Source: Verrucomicrobiota bacterium | GTDB lineage: Bacteria; Verrucomicrobiota; Verrucomicrobiia; Limisphaerales; SXQI01 | Assembly: GCA_008933045.1 (NCBI GenBank) | Contig: WBXJ01000021.1 | Location: 1 to 19,080 of the forward strand | DNA: 19,080 nucleotides | Direction of reading: 5' to 3' | Part shown: positions 16,201 through 19,080 of the stretch, piece by piece | Position numbering within the stretch: the first letter of the stretch is position 1 | How the letters are laid out: the number at the start of each line of letters is the position of its first letter | Position numbers and translations under genes: made by a program | The notes under the pieces: generated by a model | Database searches by the model: none | What the model was told of the DNA's origin: nothing | Seen by the model: the letters and a program-made list of their open reading frames with translations, nothing else

Positions 16201-16708
16201 TGCCGTAGGGTTTGACCTCTATTGTCAGTTACTTAAGCAGAGTGTCGCCTCCCTTAAAGGCGAAAAGATTAAGCCCCGCGTCATGGTGCAAGTGTGTCTC
16301 GATTTCCTCGCCTTGAACCCTGGGGAGGAAACGACGGCCTCAACCGGTGCGATGATGCGATATCCTGCCTACGTTCCTATGTCTTATATCTCGGAGCCTC
16401 AACAGCGTATTGAGTTTTATCGCAAACTAGCCCAAGCTTCTGAGAAACCGGATGTTGAATTGTTGCGTCAGGAAATGCGCGATCGTTTTGGGCCGCTCCC
16501 TCCATCTGTGGAACTTCTTCTCCAAGTTTCCGATCTCAAACTGTTGAGTTCCGAACGAAACATCACAGTCTTGGAAACCAAGGGAGACAAACTGATGCTC
16601 ACACGAAATGGCGAACCCATGTTGATCGGAGGGAAATTCCCGCGCCTGATGAAGCAAAAACCTAAAGATCGGCTAAACGAAATAAGGAAACTTCTCCAGA
16701 CGATTTAA
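13232..16708 (+). CDS. mfd: Transcription-repair coupling factor Mfd
   Basis: This 1158-residue ATP-dependent DNA translocase removes RNA polymerase stalled at DNA damage and recruits UvrA. The N-terminal UvrB-like modules include YPGWEILPHE, RGGILDIYPL and PVRLEFFGDEVESLRYFD. The RNA-polymerase-interacting domain begins at about residue 480 (GDFVVHLQHGIGRFAGLK). The translocase has Walker A in CGDVGYGKTE (about 650), the DEEQ box with RFGV (about 751), SATPIPRT (about 777) and QLRGRVGRYKHQAYAYLL (about 919). GAGNLLGPQQSGHI and the TRCF C-terminal domain follow. Length is normal for Mfd (about 1150). The start is TTG at 13232; the frame is closed by the upstream gene's own stop at 13205, and no in-frame ATG exists nearby, so the start is uncertain by a few codons. 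The RNA-polymerase-binding domain looks longer than in E. coli. Confidence 0.96.
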   Translation: MTPTIENGSFHIDLGGIGVLTKLLLERVWETPEAQTVWARLVKGGFLSVQGVSGAAQPLIAAALRARMLGRPLVVITAGVKEQEVFHQDLETWLRLNQIEGGSLFYPGWEILPHESKLPHADVISERLETLVALTATVNDRAPVLVTTSTALMQRTFPSGTLSESTRVIVRGDRIDPHDLIEWLEEKGYEPEAQVTQKGEIALRGGILDIYPLTSPWPVRLEFFGDEVESLRYFDPNTQISRESIESATFTLGGELGILKKWAEREPSRRFGTLLDYLPDETIILVCDPLQSDLRASEYELQIAPAPAFYVGWKEFLAMAQARGMTWVNLEEAGLNDLAELNPDNLTWTFHPLETWRPVGERLPEAQLADAQRREFFHRLHRWLRQNFEVHVFCNSEGERQRFSEVWTEYGLGKIPSTTEPHPQLIVGALSRGFLQEQANWVVVTDAEVFGRYKVQRPRRLKSPHATAARSALDINFSDLIEGDFVVHLQHGIGRFAGLKILSSAPTSRVLRTETAHAQSGQESLVIEFAASEVGQPAPRLYVPVTEAHLVSKYVGAGKARPVLNTLGGKAWGKAKAQAEESVRDLASELLAIQAARESQSGFSFGPDTPWQREFEGSFIYEETIDQHRAIDAAKRDMEMLKPMDRLICGDVGYGKTEVAIRAAFKAVMGGRQVAILVPTTVLAQQHYNTFRERMADYPVRVEQLSRFRTKSEQRKILADLAEGSVDIVIGTHRLIQNDVAFKELGLVVIDEEQRFGVMHKEKFKLLRRMVDVLTLSATPIPRTLYLALTGARDMSTIETPPLDRLPVETIVTQYDERLVRDAIQRELNRGGQVFFLHNRVHDIQAVATKLAALLPKARFLVGHGQMDSDELEDVMAKFINGEADVLVSTTIIESGIDIPNANTIIIDRADRFGLSDLYQLRGRVGRYKHQAYAYLLLPRHAALLSDVRKRINAIKQYSSLGSGFKIAMRDLEIRGAGNLLGPQQSGHITAVGFDLYCQLLKQSVASLKGEKIKPRVMVQVCLDFLALNPGEETTASTGAMMRYPAYVPMSYISEPQQRIEFYRKLAQASEKPDVELLRQEMRDRFGPLPPSVELLLQVSDLKLLSSERNITVLETKGDKLMLTRNGEPMLIGGKFPRLMKQKPKDRLNEIRKLLQTI

Positions 16709-16725
16709 TTCTGTTGATAGCAACC

Positions 16726-17454
16726 ATGAACGCTGAAACCTTGAACTGTCAATCCTGTGGTGCCGCCGTCTCCAGTGACTCCCCGAACTGCAACCATTGT
16801 GGAGCCTTATTGGCAACCGTTTCCTGTCCTTCCTGTTTTGGCATGCTGTTTCTCGGCTCACGCTATTGTCCTCATTGTGGCCAGACAGCATCTCGGTTGG
16901 AGGGCGAACCTACAGAGAAATCCTGCCCAGCCTGCACAGGGTTTCTTATCGTGGTAAACCTCAATCAGGTGACAATGCACCAGTGCCTCCAATGCCAGGG
17001 AGTCTGGTTAAACAATCCAACCTTTGAGGAAGTTTGCCGCAACTCGGAGCAGCAAGCCACGATCCTCTCCACCATCCCGATACCCGAAATTACAGCCGGG
17101 GAAGAAAAGATCCTTTATCGACGGTGTCCGGAATGCACCGAGATGATGGCACGTAACAATTTCGCCCGTTATTCAGGGGTGATCGTTGACACTTGCCGTC
17201 ATCACGGAACCTGGTTCGACCTCAACGAACTGCGGCGTGCCGTCGAGTATATCGAGAAAGGCGGCTACCTTCGAGGTATGGAGAAAGAGCGCCGAGCTCT
17301 GGAGAGCGAACGCCGACGCCTAGAAAACCTAAGGGATTCTCGAGTCTTTCTGAACCGATCTGCAAACATGACCAGTGAGCCATTAAACGTCGAAGACGGC
17401 CTACTCTACGCAACAGTAGCAGCCATCACGAAACTAATCAGAGGGCTAGATTAG
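16726..17454 (+). CDS. Zinc-ribbon protein with double zinc ribbon and two zf-TFIIB domains
   Basis: This 242-residue protein, numbered from the ATG at 16726, has four successive zinc-ribbon units. The first two form a double zinc ribbon: CQSC (8-11) with CNHC (22-25), and CPSC (34-37) with CPHC (48-51). The next two are zf-TFIIB type: CPAC (67-70) with CLQCQGVWLN (87-96), and CPEC (134-137) with CRHHGTWFD (157-165). In the last, the fourth ligand is His instead of Cys. Residues about 185-205 form a highly charged Arg/Glu helix (MEKERRALESERRRLENLR), possibly a coiled coil. No signal peptide is seen; the C-terminal AAITKLI may form a short amphipathic helix. An upstream TTG at 16714 is a less likely start. 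The gene follows mfd by 17 bases, so it is probably co-transcribed. Function unknown; nucleic-acid or protein binding is plausible. Confidence 0.8.
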   Translation: MNAETLNCQSCGAAVSSDSPNCNHCGALLATVSCPSCFGMLFLGSRYCPHCGQTASRLEGEPTEKSCPACTGFLIVVNLNQVTMHQCLQCQGVWLNNPTFEEVCRNSEQQATILSTIPIPEITAGEEKILYRRCPECTEMMARNNFARYSGVIVDTCRHHGTWFDLNELRRAVEYIEKGGYLRGMEKERRALESERRRLENLRDSRVFLNRSANMTSEPLNVEDGLLYATVAAITKLIRGLD

Positions 17455-17534
17455 AACAACCCGCCCCACCTCTGAAAACCCGACAGGGTGAATAATCAGG
17501 CTTTGCATCGGGGGGAATCAGCTTAGGATGGGGT

Positions 17535-18782
17535 ATGAGTTTTAGTTCGTTCGGATTATCAAGCAACATGATGGAGGGGGTGAAGGCGATGGGCTACACC
17601 GACCCCACGCCGATTCAGTTGCGGGCGATACCCTTGTTGTTGAAGGGGGTTGACGTGATCGGCAGTGCGCAAACCGGCACTGGAAAAACAGCGGCTTTCG
17701 CGCTCCCCATTCTTTCGCAGCTTGGCCAGCATCAACCCCAAGGGCCACGGTGCCTGATTCTTGAACCGACTCGCGAGTTAGCGTCACAGGTTGAGACTGC
17801 GTTGCGTGATTATTGCCGTTTTACGAATCTGAAAGTTGCAGTGATCTATGGAGGAGTTGGTTACGGAAAGCAGAATGATGCTTTGAAAACCGGCGTCGAT
17901 GTAGTGGTGGCGACACCAGGTCGACTGCTGGATCATATCGGCCAAGGCTCATGCAAACTCGATTTGGTCAAGCATTTGGTGCTGGATGAAGCAGATCGCA
18001 TGCTGGATATGGGGTTTCTTCCGGACGTTCGCAAAATTGTGGAACGGTGCCCGAAAGAACGAACGACTTCGCTTTTTTCAGCCACGGTTCCGATCGAGAT
18101 CGAGCGCCTGATTAAGTGGGCAATGCGTACTCCGGAGACGATTGAGATTGGTGCCCGCCGCTCACCCGCTGAGACGGTCAAGCACGTCATCTATCCCGTG
18201 GCAGAAGATCAAAAGAGCGACCTGCTGCGTGCGCTTCTGGATCGCGTCAATTATGATTCTGTGATCGTTTTCTGCCGGACAAAAAACCGCGCCGACAGGA
18301 TCGGAGTGATGCTCAAAAAGAACAATCATGCCGTGGCGATTCTGCATTCAAATCGCACTCAGCGTGAACGTGAGCAGGCACTCGAGGGGTTCCGTAACGG
18401 CCGATTTGAAGTCTTGGTTGCGACGGATATTGCTGCGCGTGGGTTGGATATTGCGAAGGTCAGTCACGTTATCAATTTTGATGTGCCCCAACATCCTGAG
18501 GATTATGTCCATCGGATCGGTCGCACGGGTCGCGCTGAGTCGAACGGGGATGCTTTTACCCTGATGGTAGCCGAAGACGCCCAGCATGTTGCGGCGATCG
18601 AACGTTACATCACCTCACCGATTGAGCGAGTGAAGCTGCCTGATTTTACTTACAAGTTTACGGCTCTCTTTGATGAAAATAAGCCTGGGGCACTCAAGCC
18701 ACACGAGCGAAAAGTGAAGCAGGTGAGATTGTCGGGTGGTTATTACTTTGGCCCTGCGGGCGGACGAAAACGTCGTCGCTAA
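17535..18782 (+). CDS. DEAD-box ATP-dependent RNA helicase (RhlE-like)
   Basis: This 415-residue protein has every DEAD-box motif in order: the Q motif (F6, then YTDPTPIQ), Walker A AQTGTGKT (45-52), PTRELASQ (78-85), GG, TPGRLLD (127-133), DEAD (151-154) and SAT (182-184). VIVFCRTKNRAD, ATDIAARGLDIAKV and HRIGRTGRAE (about 325-334) complete the second RecA lobe. It unwinds short RNA duplexes in the cytoplasm, usually in ribosome assembly or RNA decay. The C-terminal tail is short and ends with a basic RKRRR, closer to the RhlE group than to DeaD or DbpA, which carry an extra RNA-binding domain. The ATG at 17535 has a good Shine-Dalgarno (AGGA, 6-base spacing), unlike most genes here. An 80-base gap precedes it, and it converges on the next gene 6 bases away. 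The exact subgroup is uncertain. Confidence 0.92.
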   Translation: MSFSSFGLSSNMMEGVKAMGYTDPTPIQLRAIPLLLKGVDVIGSAQTGTGKTAAFALPILSQLGQHQPQGPRCLILEPTRELASQVETALRDYCRFTNLKVAVIYGGVGYGKQNDALKTGVDVVVATPGRLLDHIGQGSCKLDLVKHLVLDEADRMLDMGFLPDVRKIVERCPKERTTSLFSATVPIEIERLIKWAMRTPETIEIGARRSPAETVKHVIYPVAEDQKSDLLRALLDRVNYDSVIVFCRTKNRADRIGVMLKKNNHAVAILHSNRTQREREQALEGFRNGRFEVLVATDIAARGLDIAKVSHVINFDVPQHPEDYVHRIGRTGRAESNGDAFTLMVAEDAQHVAAIERYITSPIERVKLPDFTYKFTALFDENKPGALKPHERKVKQVRLSGGYYFGPAGGRKRRR

Positions 18783-18788
18783 ATCGGT

Positions 18789-19080
18789 CTACCCAGCGGT
18801 GCTGGCTGCCACCGTCTTGCGGATGATTTCATCCAAACAGGCGGTTGGTTTAAAACCCGTCAGCGCCTGGAGTTTTTCGATGCAAGGACGACGCCGTTGC
18901 ATGTCTTCAAACTCCGTGTTGTAAGCTTCTTTGTAAGGTCGTAAAATGATTGGTGAACTCGAACTTGTCGCGACCAACACCCGTTTTGCTAGCTCGAGAA
19001 TGCTCACCTCCTCGGTGCTACCCACATTGATAATTTGACCCACCGATGCAGGGGTTTCAGTTAACCTCAGAAGTGCCTCC
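18789..19080 (-). CDS. NAD-dependent sugar-nucleotide epimerase/dehydratase, C-terminal part (cut by right edge)
   Basis: The complement is open from the right edge to a TAG at 18789-18791, giving 96 residues. The text matches the end of extended short-chain dehydrogenases acting on nucleotide sugars: QIINVGSTEEVSILELAKRV (the conserved NxG...vSI.eLA block), then RPYKEAYNTEFEDMQRRRP, IEKLQALTGFKPT and LDEIIRKTV. This combination is typical of UDP-glucose 4-epimerase-like and UDP-glucuronate decarboxylase-like enzymes that feed exopolysaccharide or lipopolysaccharide synthesis. The NAD-binding GxxGxxG and the YxxxK catalytic motif lie outside the window, so the exact reaction cannot be assigned. 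It ends 6 bases from the helicase stop, tail to tail, leaving no room for a separate terminator between them. Confidence 0.75.
   Translation of the reverse strand, partial: EALLRLTETPASVGQIINVGSTEEVSILELAKRVLVATSSSSPIILRPYKEAYNTEFEDMQRRRPCIEKLQALTGFKPTACLDEIIRKTVAASTAG

Noticed and set aside
18772..18800. Bidirectional terminator between the helicase and the epimerase genes
   Set aside because: Only 6 bases separate the stops and I see no stem followed by a T-run on either strand.
1..19080. Defence island, CRISPR, prophage, insertion sequence or tRNA-linked island
   Set aside because: No repeats of the right form, no transposase, integrase, nuclease or Cas-like protein, and no tRNA-like clover leaf was seen.

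Overview
The window looks like chromosomal DNA of a Verrucomicrobiota bacterium, possibly from the Pedosphaera/Limisphaera side of the phylum. That placement is inferred from protein style, not computed. The pointers are a large secreted protein combining lamin-tail domains with a CotH kinase fold, a secreted beta-helix protein with the matching N- and C-terminal modules, many GTG/TTG starts, and weak or absent Shine-Dalgarno sites. No tRNA, rRNA, CRISPR, insertion sequence or phage gene was seen.

Layout. Positions 1-1039 (minus strand) carry two ABC-2 type permease genes, the second cut by the left edge. A 248-base divergent intergenic region (1040-1287) separates them from a long plus-strand run. 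It starts with an olsB-olsA-like acyltransferase pair (1288-2823), predicted to make ornithine lipid or a similar aminolipid, then a secreted right-handed beta-helix protein (2858-4843). After a 166-base gap comes hom-thrC-lysC (5010-8686), three enzymes of the aspartate family pathway. The secreted lamin-tail/CotH giant (8750-13207), the repair factor Mfd (13232-16708) and a four-ribbon zinc protein (16726-17454) follow with gaps of at most 63 bases. After an 80-base gap comes a DEAD-box RNA helicase (17535-18782). It faces a minus-strand sugar-nucleotide epimerase/dehydratase that runs off the right edge (18789-19080).

How the genes fit together. LysC and Hom act in the path from aspartate to homoserine, and ThrC makes threonine from O-phosphohomoserine. 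Homoserine kinase and aspartate-semialdehyde dehydrogenase are not here. OlsB and OlsA would act in sequence. The two secreted proteins flank the amino-acid operon and end in what looks like the same beta-sandwich module. Most of the window is ordinary housekeeping. No complete new defence or metabolic system can be demonstrated. The best leads are the lamin-tail/CotH protein placed between lysC and mfd, its shared C-terminal module, the zinc-ribbon protein behind mfd, and two leader hairpins.
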